Assembly: GCF_003001905.1 (NCBI RefSeq)
Contig: NZ_PVNE01000002.1
Coordinates: forward strand, 62,001 to 126,000
Direction of reading: 5' to 3'
From: Planifilum fimeticola
Lineage (GTDB): Bacteria; Bacillota; Bacilli; Thermoactinomycetales; DSM-44946
DNA length: 64,000 bases
Below, piece after piece: positions 55,380 to 64,000 of this stretch. The position numbers and the translations under genes are program-made. The notes under the pieces are model-generated. The model searched no databases, was not told the DNA's origin, and saw only the letters and a program-made list of their open reading frames with translations. Every line of letters begins with the position of its first letter. Position 1 is the stretch's first letter.

Positions 55380-56820
55380 CCGTTCCCTCCGAAAAAATAT
55401 CGAGATTTTGAACCGGGTGCTCGGCGTGGGGAAAAGCTTCGATGTGATCTGTCGCGAACTCACCTATGGAGGGAAAGATTTCGCCCTGTATTTTGTGAAC
55501 GGTTTTGCCAAGGACGACATCCTGAACCGGGTGATGGATCACTTATCCAAGCTGGAACGGAAGGATCTCGTCCCCGGGACGATCAACCGGCTGATCCGCA
55601 CCCATGTGCCCTATCTCGAAGTGGAATCCACAAAGAAGATCGACGAAGTGGTGACGGCGGTCCTGTCCGGTCCGCTGGCCCTGTTGGTCGACGGGGAAGA
55701 AGAGGCCATCCTGATCGATGCCCGAACGTATCCCGCCCGCAATCCGGAAGAACCGGATGTGGAGCGGGTGGTTCGGGGATCCCGGGACGGTTTTGTGGAG
55801 ACGCTCGTCTTCAATACCGCCCTGACCCGCCGCAGGCTCCGGGATCCTTCCCTTCGCATGGAGTACTTGCAAGTAGGTACCCGCTCAAAAACCGACATCT
55901 GCATCGCTTATCTTGAGGATGTGGCGGACCCCGAGTTGGTGGAGACGGTCCGGAACTCCCTGAGCCGGATTCAGGTGGACGGATTGACGATGGCGGAGAA
56001 GAGCCTGGAGGAGTTTCTGTTCCGGCGCTTCTGGAATCCCTATCCGATGGTCCGTTTCACGGAACGGCCCGACGTGGCGGCGGTCCATCTGTTGGAGGGA
56101 CATGTGCTGATCTATGTGGACAGCTCCCCCAGCGTGATGATCACTCCCACCACCTTTTTTCACCACCTGCAGCATGCGGAGGAATATCGGCAGAAACCGG
56201 GGGTGGGGGCTTTTCTCCGATGGGTTCGGTTTCTCGGGATAGGGGCCTCCCTCTTTTTGATCCCCCTGTGGTATCTGTTTGTCCTGGAACCGGAGCTCCT
56301 CCCCGCGGATCTGCGCTTTCTCGGACCGGAGAAGATCGGGGATGTTCCCCTCTTTCTGCAGATCCTGACGGCGGAGCTGGGGGTGGAGATCCTGCGGATG
56401 GCGTCGATCCACACGCCGTCCCCCCTGGCCACGGCACTGGGTTTGATCGCCGCCGTTCTGCTCGGTGAAATGGCGGTAAAGGTGGGGCTGTTCAACGTGG
56501 AGGTGATTTTGTACGTGGCCCTTGCTTCCATCGGCACCTTTGCCACCCCCAGCTATGAGCTGGGCCTGGCCAACAAGATTTCCCGGCTGGTTTTTCTCGT
56601 CGGGGTCGCCCTGGGAAAATTGCCGGGGCTGATCCTCACCGTAGGAATCTGGTTCCTCCTGCTTGCGACGACCCGATGCCTCAACACCCCCTACATGTGG
56701 CCGCTGGTCCCCTTTAACGGAAAAGCGTTGTGGGATGTGATGGTCCGTTCGCCCATGCCGATCAAATCGAAACGTCCGCGGGTGCTGTCTCCGTCGGATC
56801 CGGATCGCCGGGAAGGATAG
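55336..56820 (+). CDS. spoVAF: Stage V sporulation / germination protein SpoVAF
   Basis: About 494 residues, equal to Bacillus SpoVAF. GerA-family A-subunit architecture: N-terminal soluble domain (VGKSFDVICRELTYGGKDFALYFVNGFAKDDI), RTYPARNPEEPDVERVVRGS, TRSKTDICIAYLEDVADP, then about five membrane segments and the PYMWPLVPFN tail. SpoVAF affects spore germination. No ATG/GTG/TTG stands at a suitable place: CTG at 55336 follows AAGGAAGG with 8-base spacing and gives the family's usual N-terminus; TTG at 55408 lacks a ribosome binding site. It is outside a spoVA operon. Confidence 0.85.
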   Translation: MNKPEKEKLKEITVDRSLRKNIEILNRVLGVGKSFDVICRELTYGGKDFALYFVNGFAKDDILNRVMDHLSKLERKDLVPGTINRLIRTHVPYLEVESTKKIDEVVTAVLSGPLALLVDGEEEAILIDARTYPARNPEEPDVERVVRGSRDGFVETLVFNTALTRRRLRDPSLRMEYLQVGTRSKTDICIAYLEDVADPELVETVRNSLSRIQVDGLTMAEKSLEEFLFRRFWNPYPMVRFTERPDVAAVHLLEGHVLIYVDSSPSVMITPTTFFHHLQHAEEYRQKPGVGAFLRWVRFLGIGASLFLIPLWYLFVLEPELLPADLRFLGPEKIGDVPLFLQILTAELGVEILRMASIHTPSPLATALGLIAAVLLGEMAVKVGLFNVEVILYVALASIGTFATPSYELGLANKISRLVFLVGVALGKLPGLILTVGIWFLLLATTRCLNTPYMWPLVPFNGKALWDVMVRSPMPIKSKRPRVLSPSDPDRREG

Positions 56821-56972
56821 GAGGATGGGAAGGTTCTTAAGATGCGCGAAAGGGCGGGGAGCGCCTCCCCCCATCCGGGGATTTCCAAGAAAGTGATTCA
56901 AATCGGATGAAAAGTTCGTTAAAATGGTGTGGAAACCATCCAAATAAAGCCACGACTAAGTATCCCCGTTAT

Positions 56973-56990
56973 TGAATGACTATTCATTCA
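56973..56990 (+). promoter_or_regulatory. FadR operator upstream of lcfA
   Basis: TGAATGACTATTCATTCA, an 18-base inverted repeat matching the Bacillus FadR box (TGAATGAnTAnTCATTCA pattern), 17 bases before the lcfA start. The FadR homologue is encoded at 58919. Confidence 0.88.
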
Positions 56991-57006
56991 GTCAGGAGGG
57001 TTTCCA

Positions 57007-58677
57007 ATGACAGAAAAGAAGATCTGGCATCAGCATTATCCGGAGGAAGTCCCCGCAACCCTGGAGTACCCCAAAGCGTATCTGACGGATTTTCTTTTGG
57101 AGTCCGCTCGGGAGTTTCCCAAGCGGGACGCCGTTCACTTCATGGGAAAGCGAATCACGTATCAGGAGCTCCTGGAGGATGTATACCGTTTCGCTCACGC
57201 CCTGGCGGATCTGGGGGTGCGCAAGGGGGACCGGGTTTCGATCATGCTCCCCAACACGCCCCAGGCGGTCATCGCCTATTATGGAGCCCTGTTTGCCGGG
57301 GCGGTCGTCGTCCAAACCAACCCCATGTACATGGAGCGGGAATTGAAACACCAGCTGTCGGATTCCGGCGCGGAAACGATCATCTGCGTGGATCTGGTTT
57401 TCGACAAGGTGAAGAAGGTGATGGAGGAGACCCCGCTGAAGCGCGTCATCGTCACCAGCATCAAGGATTATCTCCCCTTTCCGAAGAACCTCCTGTATCC
57501 GCTCAAAATGATCAAGGAAGGTCAGCATGTGGACATTTCTTACGGAGGAAACATCCACCGCTTCTCCGATCTCATCCGGAAAGCACCCGCGAATCCGGTG
57601 ACGATGCCCGTCGAATCCCCCGATGAACTGGCCCTCCTCCAGTATACTGGCGGAACCACGGGGCTTGCGAAGGGAGCGATGCTGACCCATCGCAATCTGG
57701 TGGCCAATACCGTCCAGTGCGCCGCGTGGATGTACCGGGGGAGGCGCGGAAAAGAAAAAACCTTGGGAATTCTGCCCTTTTTCCATGTTTACGGGATGAC
57801 CGTGGTGATGAATTATTCCGTGTACATGGCGGCGACGATGATCCTCCTGCCGAAATTTGATGCCGGACAAGTCCTCAAGACGATTGCCGAGGAGAAGCCG
57901 ACCCTCTTTCCCGGCGCCCCTACGATGTATGTGGCCCTGATCAATCATCCCGATATCGAAAAGTACGATCTTTCCTCGGTTGAAGCTTGCCTCAGCGGAT
58001 CCGCGCCCCTTCCCGTCGAAGTGCAGGAGCGGTTTGAAAAATTGACAGGAGGACGCCTGGTCGAAGGGTATGGATTGACGGAGGCTTCCCCCGTCACCCA
58101 CGCAAATCCCGTTTGGGGCCGCCGAAAAACCGGCAGGATCGGTCTGCCGTGGCCGGACACCGATTGCCGGATTGTCAATCCGGAGACCGGCGAAGAGGTG
58201 AAGCAGGGAGAGGTCGGTGAGCTCCAGGTTCGCGGTCCCCAGGTGATGAAGGGGTACTGGAACCGGCCGGAGGAGACGGAGAAGGTGCTCAAGGACGGAT
58301 GGCTGAGCACCGGAGACATGGCTTTCATGGATGAGGAAGGATATTTCGCCATCATGGACCGCAAAAAGGACGTGATCATCGCCGGCGGATTCAACATCTA
58401 TCCGCGGGAGGTGGAAGAGGTGCTGTTTGAACACCCGGCGGTTCAGGAAGCGGCCGTCGTCGGTGTTCCGGATCCCTATCGGGGGGAAACCGTGAAGGCG
58501 TTTATCGTTCTCAGGGAGGGCGAGAAAATAACGGAGGAGGAACTGGATGCCTACTGCCGGGAGCGGCTGGCGGCTTACAAGGTTCCCCGCCGCTACGAGT
58601 TCCGCTCCGAATTGCCCAAGACGACGGTGGGCAAGGTCCTCCGACGGGTATTGGTTGAAGAAGAAAAGCAGGGGTGA
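57007..58677 (+). CDS. lcfA: Long-chain fatty-acid-CoA ligase
   Basis: 556 residues of the adenylate-forming superfamily; activates fatty acids to acyl-CoA for beta-oxidation. ATP loop LLQYTGGTTGLAKGAM, GYGLTEASPV, the hinge region GWLSTGDMAFMDEEGYFAIMDRKKD, and C-terminal LPKTTVGKVLRR with the catalytic lysine. ATG at 57007 follows AGGAGGG. Preceded by a FadR box; first gene of a conserved fatty-acid cluster. Confidence 0.95.
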   Translation: MTEKKIWHQHYPEEVPATLEYPKAYLTDFLLESAREFPKRDAVHFMGKRITYQELLEDVYRFAHALADLGVRKGDRVSIMLPNTPQAVIAYYGALFAGAVVVQTNPMYMERELKHQLSDSGAETIICVDLVFDKVKKVMEETPLKRVIVTSIKDYLPFPKNLLYPLKMIKEGQHVDISYGGNIHRFSDLIRKAPANPVTMPVESPDELALLQYTGGTTGLAKGAMLTHRNLVANTVQCAAWMYRGRRGKEKTLGILPFFHVYGMTVVMNYSVYMAATMILLPKFDAGQVLKTIAEEKPTLFPGAPTMYVALINHPDIEKYDLSSVEACLSGSAPLPVEVQERFEKLTGGRLVEGYGLTEASPVTHANPVWGRRKTGRIGLPWPDTDCRIVNPETGEEVKQGEVGELQVRGPQVMKGYWNRPEETEKVLKDGWLSTGDMAFMDEEGYFAIMDRKKDVIIAGGFNIYPREVEEVLFEHPAVQEAAVVGVPDPYRGETVKAFIVLREGEKITEEELDAYCRERLAAYKVPRRYEFRSELPKTTVGKVLRRVLVEEEKQG

Positions 58678-58845
58678 TGCGGCAGCCGCTCGGAGGATCG
58701 CCGGGTCGCACGGCGGTTTCCCACGGGTCGGTGCCGATTTCCACGTTTTTCCCTGCGTTTTGTTCAATTCCTTTGTTCCCGGCCGGATCCGTCGTGGTAT
58801 AATGTTTTTCGGTTGCGCTTTCATCCGCGATTTTGACGAAAAAAG

Positions 58846-58874
58846 TTGACATGGGTAAGTTTGCGTAATAAACT
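58846..58874 (+). promoter_or_regulatory. Sigma-A promoter of fadR-etfBA
   Basis: TTGACA (58846-58851) and TAAACT (58869-58874), 17 bases apart. A second TATAAT (58798-58803) lies upstream without a good -35. Confidence 0.8.
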
Positions 58875-58880
58875 AGAAAT

Positions 58881-58898
58881 TGAATGAATGGTCATTCA
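58881..58898 (+). promoter_or_regulatory. FadR operator upstream of fadR
   Basis: TGAATGAATGGTCATTCA, 18 bases, second FadR box, placed at the transcription start just after the promoter; blocks initiation when bound. Implies autoregulation. Confidence 0.88.
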
Positions 58899-58918
58899 TT
58901 AAGGAATGAGGGAATGGC

Positions 58919-59551
58919 ATGGCCAAACGGACCGGGGAGAAATATGAGGCGATCATTGACGCTGCCATCCGCGTCATCGCCGAAAACGGTTACCACAACG
59001 CCCAGGTGTCCAAAATCGCCCGGGAGGCGAAGGTGGCCGACGGGACGATCTACCTCTATTTCGAAAACAAGGATGATATGCTGATCTCCCTTTTCAATGA
59101 AAAAATGGGAGCCTTCATCGAGACCGTCCGGGAAGCTACCGCCCGTGTCGACTCCGCGCCGGATCAGCTCCGGGAACTGATGCGTCTCCATTTTGCGCAC
59201 CTGGAAAAAAATCCGAAGATGGCGATCGTCACGCAGATCGAATTGCGCCAATCCAATCGGAAGGTGCGCAGGGGGATCGCGGAAACCCTGAAAAAGTACA
59301 TGGATGTCATCGATGACATCATCCGCTCCGGGATCGATCAAGGGATCTTTCGCCCGGATGTCGATGTACGGGTTGCCCGCCGGATGATCTTCGGCACCTT
59401 GGATGAAACCGTTACATCCTGGATCATGAACGATTGCAAGTACAGCCTGATGGATCAGGTGGAACCCATCCATCGCCTGTTCCTATACGGAATGGGCAAG
59501 GATGCTCCGCAGCAGAGGGAGGCTCATTCTGAGAAGGAGGGTAACGCATGA
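58919..59551 (+). CDS. fadR: TetR-family fatty acid degradation regulator
   Basis: 210 residues. N-terminal HTH (VIAENGYHNAQVSKIAREAKVADGTIYLYFENKDDML) and the FadR/YsiA-type C-terminal domain. In Bacillus FadR represses the fatty-acid degradation genes and is released by long-chain acyl-CoA; two boxes in this locus match. ATG at 58919 follows GAGGG. Overlaps etfB by ATGA. Confidence 0.92.
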   Translation: MAKRTGEKYEAIIDAAIRVIAENGYHNAQVSKIAREAKVADGTIYLYFENKDDMLISLFNEKMGAFIETVREATARVDSAPDQLRELMRLHFAHLEKNPKMAIVTQIELRQSNRKVRRGIAETLKKYMDVIDDIIRSGIDQGIFRPDVDVRVARRMIFGTLDETVTSWIMNDCKYSLMDQVEPIHRLFLYGMGKDAPQQREAHSEKEGNA

Positions 59552-60318
59552 ACATTTTGGTCTGTCTGAAGCAAACCTTCGACACCGAGGAGCGCATCGT
59601 TCTCGAGGATGGCCAAATCAGCGAAGACGGGGTGGAATTTGTCATCAACCCCTACGATGAGTATGCCGTGGAGGAAGCCATCAAGCTGAAGGAAGAGCAC
59701 GGAGGGGAAGTCACGGTCATCACCGTGGGGCCGGAGCGGGCGGAACAAGCGCTGCGCACGGCCATGGCCATGGGGGCCGACAAGGGAATCATCGTGGATT
59801 CCGAGGATCTGGAAGATGCCGATGAATACACCATCGCCAAGATTTTGGCCGAGGTGATCAAGGAACAGGAGTACGATCTCATCCTGTGCGGATACATGGC
59901 GGTGGATGACGGCTCGGCGCAGGTGGGACCCCGCCTGGCGGAATTGCTTGGGATTCCCCACATTTCCACCATCACCAAATTGACCATCGACGGCGAAAAC
60001 GTGGAAGTGGAGAAGGACGTCGAGGGGGACGTGGAAGTCATTCAATCCAAATTGCCCATCCTCTTGACGGCGCAGCAGGGGCTGAATGAGCCGCGCTATC
60101 CTTCCCTCCCGGGGATCATGAAGGCGAAGAAAAAGCCCTTGGAGCGCTTGGATCTGGACGATCTCGACCTGGATGAGGATGACATCGAATCCAAGACGGA
60201 AACGCTGGAAGTCTTCCTGCCGCCGAAGAAGGAAGCGGGGAAAATCCTGGAGGGCGAGCTGTCTGATCAGGTGAAGGAACTGGTCCAGTTGCTCCGGAAC
60301 GAGGCAAAGGTGATCTGA
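59548..60318 (+). CDS. etfB: Electron transfer flavoprotein beta subunit
   Basis: 256 residues. NILVCLKQTFDTEERIV start, VINPYDEYAVEEAIKLKEEHGG and the AMP-binding region; QSKLPILLTAQQGLNEPRYPSLPGIMKAKKKPLE is the usual C-terminal signature. With EtfA it carries electrons from acyl-CoA dehydrogenases to the quinone pool. In Bacillus fadB sits between fadR and etfB; here it is missing. Confidence 0.96.
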   Translation: MNILVCLKQTFDTEERIVLEDGQISEDGVEFVINPYDEYAVEEAIKLKEEHGGEVTVITVGPERAEQALRTAMAMGADKGIIVDSEDLEDADEYTIAKILAEVIKEQEYDLILCGYMAVDDGSAQVGPRLAELLGIPHISTITKLTIDGENVEVEKDVEGDVEVIQSKLPILLTAQQGLNEPRYPSLPGIMKAKKKPLERLDLDDLDLDEDDIESKTETLEVFLPPKKEAGKILEGELSDQVKELVQLLRNEAKVI

Positions 60319-60402
60319 TCCCGATAAGAGCCGTTTCAACGCTTGTGGCACGGTTCGGAACCGGTTTGAAAAGACCATGTAGACTGCAAGGGGGAAACGT
60401 CC

Positions 60403-61389
60403 ATGAGCAGAAACGTTTTGGTACTGGCCGAAGTGCGGGACGGGGGGTTGAGGAACGTCTCCCTGGAATGCCTGGCAGCCGCGCGGCGGGTCACTGACGG
60501 GGGAACCATCACGGCCGCCGTATTCGGCAGCAAAGCGAAGGAATTTGCGGAAACGTTGGCTCATCACGGCGCGGACAACGTAGTCGTCGCCACTGATGAG
60601 AAACTGGATCAATATACAACGGATGCCTATTTCCAGGCCTTCAAACAAGTGATCGACAAGGTGCAGCCCGACGTCATCCTCACCGGGCATACGGCCATCG
60701 GTCGGGATGTGAGCCCGCGGATTGCCGCCCGGATGGGATGGGGGCTCATTTCCGACTGTACCGACGTGCAATCGGCGGATGACCGGATTATTTTCACCCG
60801 ACCCATTTACGCGGGGAAAGCCTTTGTGAAAAAGGCGGTGAAGGAAGGGACCGTCTTTGCGACGATCCGTCCCAACAACATTCCGGCGGAGGAGGCGGAC
60901 ACCTCCCGTTCCGCCCAGGTGGAGGAGCTGGATATCGCGATTTCCGCCGATTCCCTGCGCACGATTGTGAAGGAAGTGGTCCGCAAGACGGCCGGCGGTG
61001 TGGATCTGTCGGAGGCGCGGATCATCGTTTCCGGTGGGCGCGGAGTGAAAAGCGCGGACGGATTTAAAGTCCTTCAGGAGCTGGCCGACGTCCTTGGAGC
61101 CGCCGTGGGGGCTTCCCGGGGAGCCTGTGACGCCGGATATTGCGATTATTCCCTGCAGATCGGCCAAACCGGGAAGGTCGTCACGCCGGACCTCTACATC
61201 GCCTGCGGGATCTCCGGCGCCATTCAGCACTTGGCCGGGATGTCCAACTCCAAGGTGATCGTTGCCATCAACAAGGATCCGGAGGCGAACATCTTCAACG
61301 TGGCCGATTACGGCATCGTGGGGGACCTGTTTGAAGTGGTGCCGATGTTGACGGAGGAATTCAAGAAAGTGCTGGCCGAATCCAACTGA
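60403..61389 (+). CDS. etfA: Electron transfer flavoprotein alpha subunit
   Basis: 328 residues. N-terminal domain ([24 protein letters not shown]) and FAD-binding C-terminal domain with [66 protein letters not shown] and [26 protein letters not shown]. Forms the ETF heterodimer. ATG at 60403 follows AGGGGGAAAC. A terminator follows. Confidence 0.97.
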   Translation: MSRNVLVLAEVRDGGLRNVSLECLAAARRVTDGGTITAAVFGSKAKEFAETLAHHGADNVVVATDEKLDQYTTDAYFQAFKQVIDKVQPDVILTGHTAIGRDVSPRIAARMGWGLISDCTDVQSADDRIIFTRPIYAGKAFVKKAVKEGTVFATIRPNNIPAEEADTSRSAQVEELDIAISADSLRTIVKEVVRKTAGGVDLSEARIIVSGGRGVKSADGFKVLQELADVLGAAVGASRGACDAGYCDYSLQIGQTGKVVTPDLYIACGISGAIQHLAGMSNSKVIVAINKDPEANIFNVADYGIVGDLFEVVPMLTEEFKKVLAESN

Positions 61390-61401
61390 TTTGGGTACGC
61401 G

Positions 61402-61436
61402 GGGCGGCGGGCAAGCGGTCTGCCGCCCTTTTTTTT
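61402..61436 (+). terminator. Intrinsic terminator after etfA
   Basis: GGGCGGC (61402-61408) and GCCGCCC (61422-61428) with a 13-base loop, then eight T residues. Confidence 0.93.
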
Positions 61437-61559
61437 CGGGCGAATTTGGCGTCCTATCTCCCTTTCCACGGCGGATCCCGTCTTGCGCATTTCCGGTAAA
61501 AAGCGGCGAAAGGCGTCGCCTTTGGTGTGTTCTCTCGTTTTTTCGCCATCCGAAATACC

Positions 61560-61588
61560 TTGGATCCTTTGCCGCAGCGTGGTATACT
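61560..61588 (+). promoter_or_regulatory. Sigma-A promoter of trxA
   Basis: TTGGAT (61560-61565) and TATACT (61583-61588), 17 bases apart. Confidence 0.78.
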
Positions 61589-61633
61589 ATGTTCGTCGGA
61601 TCGGAACTTGGTGAATTGAGGAGGTTACCAACA

Positions 61634-61948
61634 ATGGCCATCGTCGAAGTGACGGACCAGAACTTTTCCGACGAAGTGAAATCGGGGACCGTGCTGGTTG
61701 ATTTCTGGGCACCGTGGTGCGGTCCGTGCAAAATGATCGCTCCCGTTTTGGAGGAGCTGGACAGCGAGATTGGGGATCAATTGAAGATCGCCAAGTTGAA
61801 TGTCGATAACAACCCGGAAACGGCGGGCCGTTTCGGGGTGATGAGCATTCCGACCCTGATGGTGTTTAAGGACGGCGAAATGGTCTCCAAGATGGTCGGC
61901 TTCCAGCCCAAGGAACAGTTGCGGGAGTGGCTCGACTCCTATCTGTGA
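61634..61948 (+). CDS. trxA: Thioredoxin
   Basis: 104 residues with active-site Cys29 and Cys32 in [11 protein letters not shown] and the cis-proline region [11 protein letters not shown]. Reduces disulfides in the cytoplasm. ATG at 61634 follows GAGGAGG; the open frame upstream is not coding. Own promoter and a strong terminator. Confidence 0.97.
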   Translation: MAIVEVTDQNFSDEVKSGTVLVDFWAPWCGPCKMIAPVLEELDSEIGDQLKIAKLNVDNNPETAGRFGVMSIPTLMVFKDGEMVSKMVGFQPKEQLREWLDSYL

Positions 61949-61970
61949 TCTGTGCGCGGGGGTTTGATGC

Positions 61971-62009
61971 AAAAAGGCTGTTGACCGGAGAAAGGTCAAC
62001 AGCCTTTTT
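61971..62009. terminator. Bidirectional terminator between trxA and the membrane-protein gene
   Basis: A perfect 16-bp stem (61971-61986 with 61994-62009) and GGAGAAA loop; T and A tracts are part of the stem ends. Confidence 0.92.
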
Positions 62010-62010
62010 A

Positions 62011-62979
62011 TCATTTCCAGATCGTTTTCGTGCCCCCGATTTCTCCGCCGTTGTCGCTCTCCTCCGGAAAAAGGCGCGGGCGGAGCCGATTTCGGTAACG
62101 GAGGAAAACCACCAGGAGCGACAACACCTGCATGAGAGGGTTCAGCACGTACTGAAGCAGATTGAAGAACAATTCAAGGCCTAAGCTTGTCTCCGTGGGA
62201 TCGGTTCCCGAGGGATCAAAGGTCGAAATTCCGATGATCGCTCCCAAAATGAAAAAGAGCACGCCGTAGGCGAAATAGATGAGAAAGACGATCAGACCGG
62301 AAAGGAATACCTGGCCGAAGGACCGCGCGAAAAGTCGGGCGGAGAGGGCGATGGATTCCCATATTCCGGTATTTTCCGTCACCAGGATGACCGGAGCGTG
62401 CAAAAAGACGAGAGCCAGCACGATGAACAACGCCACCGAGAGGAGGGCAAGAAGCAAGCCCATCAAAACCGATGGGGCTCCGCCTTCGGCGATTCCGTAT
62501 GCGAAGAGGAAGACCCCGGCGGCCAACAAAATGATCGCGGGAAGGTAGAAGAGACCGGTCAGAAGGAGCTGTCCCGCCATCTTCAGCATATAGCGAAACC
62601 CTTGGGTAAAATAGGTTTCGATTGAGGAGCGCCCTTCAAAGACCGCATTGCGCATCATCGTGTTCATCCCGGCATTGGTAAATCCCGAGTAAAGGAGCAT
62701 GATCCCGATGAAAAGCACGATGGTGATCAGCAGCGGAATGACTATCCCCGGAGAAAACAGCTTTTCCAGGATGGCGGCCGGATCCGGGGGTAATGAGTCC
62801 AGGGACGCTCCCAATTCGTTCAGCACATCTTTCGCGCTCACGAACAGGATGATCGCCCCGAGAAAAATGATGATAACCGCCGCAATCCCGGTGATCACCC
62901 CTGCGGCCAGGGAACCGACGAAAAAGCTGACCCACAGTATCAGTCCATGCCGACGCAACAGTTCAAAATAGTTATCCAT
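62011..62979 (-). CDS. Polytopic membrane protein, first of a related pair
   Basis: 322 residues with about six membrane segments. Paired with the gene at 63009: both start with Y-(F/D)-x-L-(R/K)RHG and share a LxAP(V/L)IL(V/I)(T/V)E-T-x-(I/V)W(E/D)SI-LxxR(L) block in the second half. Such a pattern resembles uncharacterised membrane proteins of the DUF975/GPDPase-membrane-domain kind. Function unknown. Possibly in operon with 63009 (29-base gap). Confidence 0.75.
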   Translation of the reverse strand: MDNYFELLRRHGLILWVSFFVGSLAAGVITGIAAVIIIFLGAIILFVSAKDVLNELGASLDSLPPDPAAILEKLFSPGIVIPLLITIVLFIGIMLLYSGFTNAGMNTMMRNAVFEGRSSIETYFTQGFRYMLKMAGQLLLTGLFYLPAIILLAAGVFLFAYGIAEGGAPSVLMGLLLALLSVALFIVLALVFLHAPVILVTENTGIWESIALSARLFARSFGQVFLSGLIVFLIYFAYGVLFFILGAIIGISTFDPSGTDPTETSLGLELFFNLLQYVLNPLMQVLSLLVVFLRYRNRLRPRLFPEESDNGGEIGGTKTIWK

Positions 62980-63008
62980 GCCTTATACCCTCCATGGCTA
63001 TTGATTGA

Positions 63009-63968
63009 TCACGATTCGCCCGGAGCGTATCCGGGAGTTGCTCCACCGGAAAACCCTTCCCGGTTCAAGTTGTCGGGAAAGAGATCACTGCGAAGTCGGG
63101 TTTTGTAGCGGTGGACGATGGACAGCAGGGATGCGGTAAAGGCGAAGAAAATGGTGCACAGGAGGATCAATACGCCGAACACGGCAAAAATCGCCGCAAT
63201 GATGTCATTTCCTCCCGTCAGAGCAGTCAACAGAGCGAAGAGGATGACAAGGATCAACCCGACCGAAAAGTAGGTGCCCAGAAGGATTCCCAGGGCGATG
63301 AGACCAGACAGCAGGGTTTGGCCCGGTTTTTTGAGGGTCAGGCGAAACGCGAGGCGGATTGAATCCCAAACCGCCGTCCGTTCCACGATCAGTATGAGGG
63401 GGGCGTGCAGCGATATCCACAGATACCCGATGAGCAGGACGAAGAGCAGGACGAAGAACAGCAAGCCAAACATCCCCAAAGCGGTATCCGAAGCTTCCCC
63501 GCCTCCGGCGAGCAAGCCGCCGAACAGTGTCATGACCAGGATCGGTCCCATGAACAAAATGGCCAAAAGGACTTGCTGCGCAAAGATTCTCCATAAATGC
63601 TTAAATCCCGTCGTAAAAAAGAAGCTGATGGATGTTTCACCGCGGAATACCGCGGAGGATGCGGCCCCATAGGCGCCGGCGATCCAAAAACTGTTCGGCA
63701 ACTGGACGGCGGGGACGAAGAGAAGGAGCAGCACCACTCCGAGGACGATCCCTCCGGGTTCGGAGGCGAAGCTTTCAGCGACCTGATTCGAATCGGCTTC
63801 GAGAACGGATGGAACCGACGAAAACATTGTGATCAAGAGAACGGCAAGGATAGCGTACAAAAGCAGCGCCGCATATAAGAGTGCCGTGTGCAGCAGATTT
63901 CCGAGAAGCATGGCGAGGGACAGTTTGACACCGTGACGCTTCAGTGTATCGTAGTAGGACTCCGTCAA
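63009..63968 (-). CDS. Polytopic membrane protein, second of a related pair
   Basis: 319 residues, about six membrane segments. Motifs LHAPLILIVERTAVWDSIRLAFRL parallel those of the neighbour, indicating tandem duplication. Ends in a soluble tail (HRYKTRLRSDLFPDN). TTG at 63968 follows AAAGGAGG. Function unknown. Confidence 0.75.
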   Translation of the reverse strand: MTESYYDTLKRHGVKLSLAMLLGNLLHTALLYAALLLYAILAVLLITMFSSVPSVLEADSNQVAESFASEPGGIVLGVVLLLLFVPAVQLPNSFWIAGAYGAASSAVFRGETSISFFFTTGFKHLWRIFAQQVLLAILFMGPILVMTLFGGLLAGGGEASDTALGMFGLLFFVLLFVLLIGYLWISLHAPLILIVERTAVWDSIRLAFRLTLKKPGQTLLSGLIALGILLGTYFSVGLILVILFALLTALTGGNDIIAAIFAVFGVLILLCTIFFAFTASLLSIVHRYKTRLRSDLFPDNLNREGFSGGATPGYAPGES

Positions 63969-64000
63969 ACGAATTGCCTCCTTTCAAAAAAAATACCGCA

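Overview
The window reads as the chromosome of a moderately GC-rich, endospore-forming member of the Bacilli. It carries sspI, a sleB-type cortex hydrolase and spoVAF, strong AGGAGG-type ribosome binding sites with many GTG/TTG starts, T-box leaders, TTGACA/TATAAT promoters, and gene orders known from Bacillus (sspI-ysgA-pheST-zapA-cvpA-mutS2; lcfA-fadR-etfBA-trxA). The GC content and gene complement would suit a thermophilic relative such as the Thermoactinomycetaceae; that placement is inference.

Layout. 1-3.1 kb: tail of one gene, a pirin, a bile-acid/Na+ symporter-type permease, and a small XRE regulator with two tandemly duplicated membrane-protein genes. 3.4-12 kb: branched-chain amino acid synthesis, ilvD and then ilvB-ilvN-ilvC-leuA-leuB; the ilvB operon is preceded by about 560 bases of leader that contains a ykkC-type (probably ppGpp) riboswitch followed by a leucine T-box. 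12-19 kb: a DUF420 protein, glycerol uptake (glpF-glpK) and the Leloir operon galT-galK-galE. 19-29 kb: an AcuB-like CBS protein, a TetR-controlled ABC exporter, two aldo/keto reductases, a dicarboxylate-type transporter with an operator-rich promoter, and thiD-thiE. 29-41.5 kb: a small membrane protein, Hsp20, a CDGSH protein, sspI, a Ktr K+ channel subunit, and the phenylalanyl-tRNA synthetase neighbourhood through zapA, cvpA, a sleB-type hydrolase, a holin-like protein and mutS2.

41.6-49.1 kb is the most distinctive block: a tripartite tricarboxylate-type (TTT) transporter (tctC-tctA-tctB), a two-subunit UxaA-family lyase, a FadR/GntR regulator, a phosphoglycerate-dehydrogenase-like enzyme and an Ldh_2-type dehydrogenase. 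Together these match the sulfolactate degradation toolkit (SlcHFG, SuyAB, SlcC, ComC): uptake, epimerisation of (S)- to (R)-sulfolactate through sulfopyruvate, then cleavage to pyruvate and sulfite. Two near-identical GGTAATACC palindromes sit in the two promoters of the block. Bacillus spores are known to store 3-sulfolactate, which would make such a pathway meaningful for a spore former.

49-64 kb: an M2/M3-like metallopeptidase, an MFS exporter, an RsmF-type rRNA methyltransferase, an NCS2 permease overlapping spoVAF, the FadR-controlled fatty-acid genes (lcfA, fadR, etfB, etfA, with fadB missing), trxA, and two related polytopic membrane proteins.
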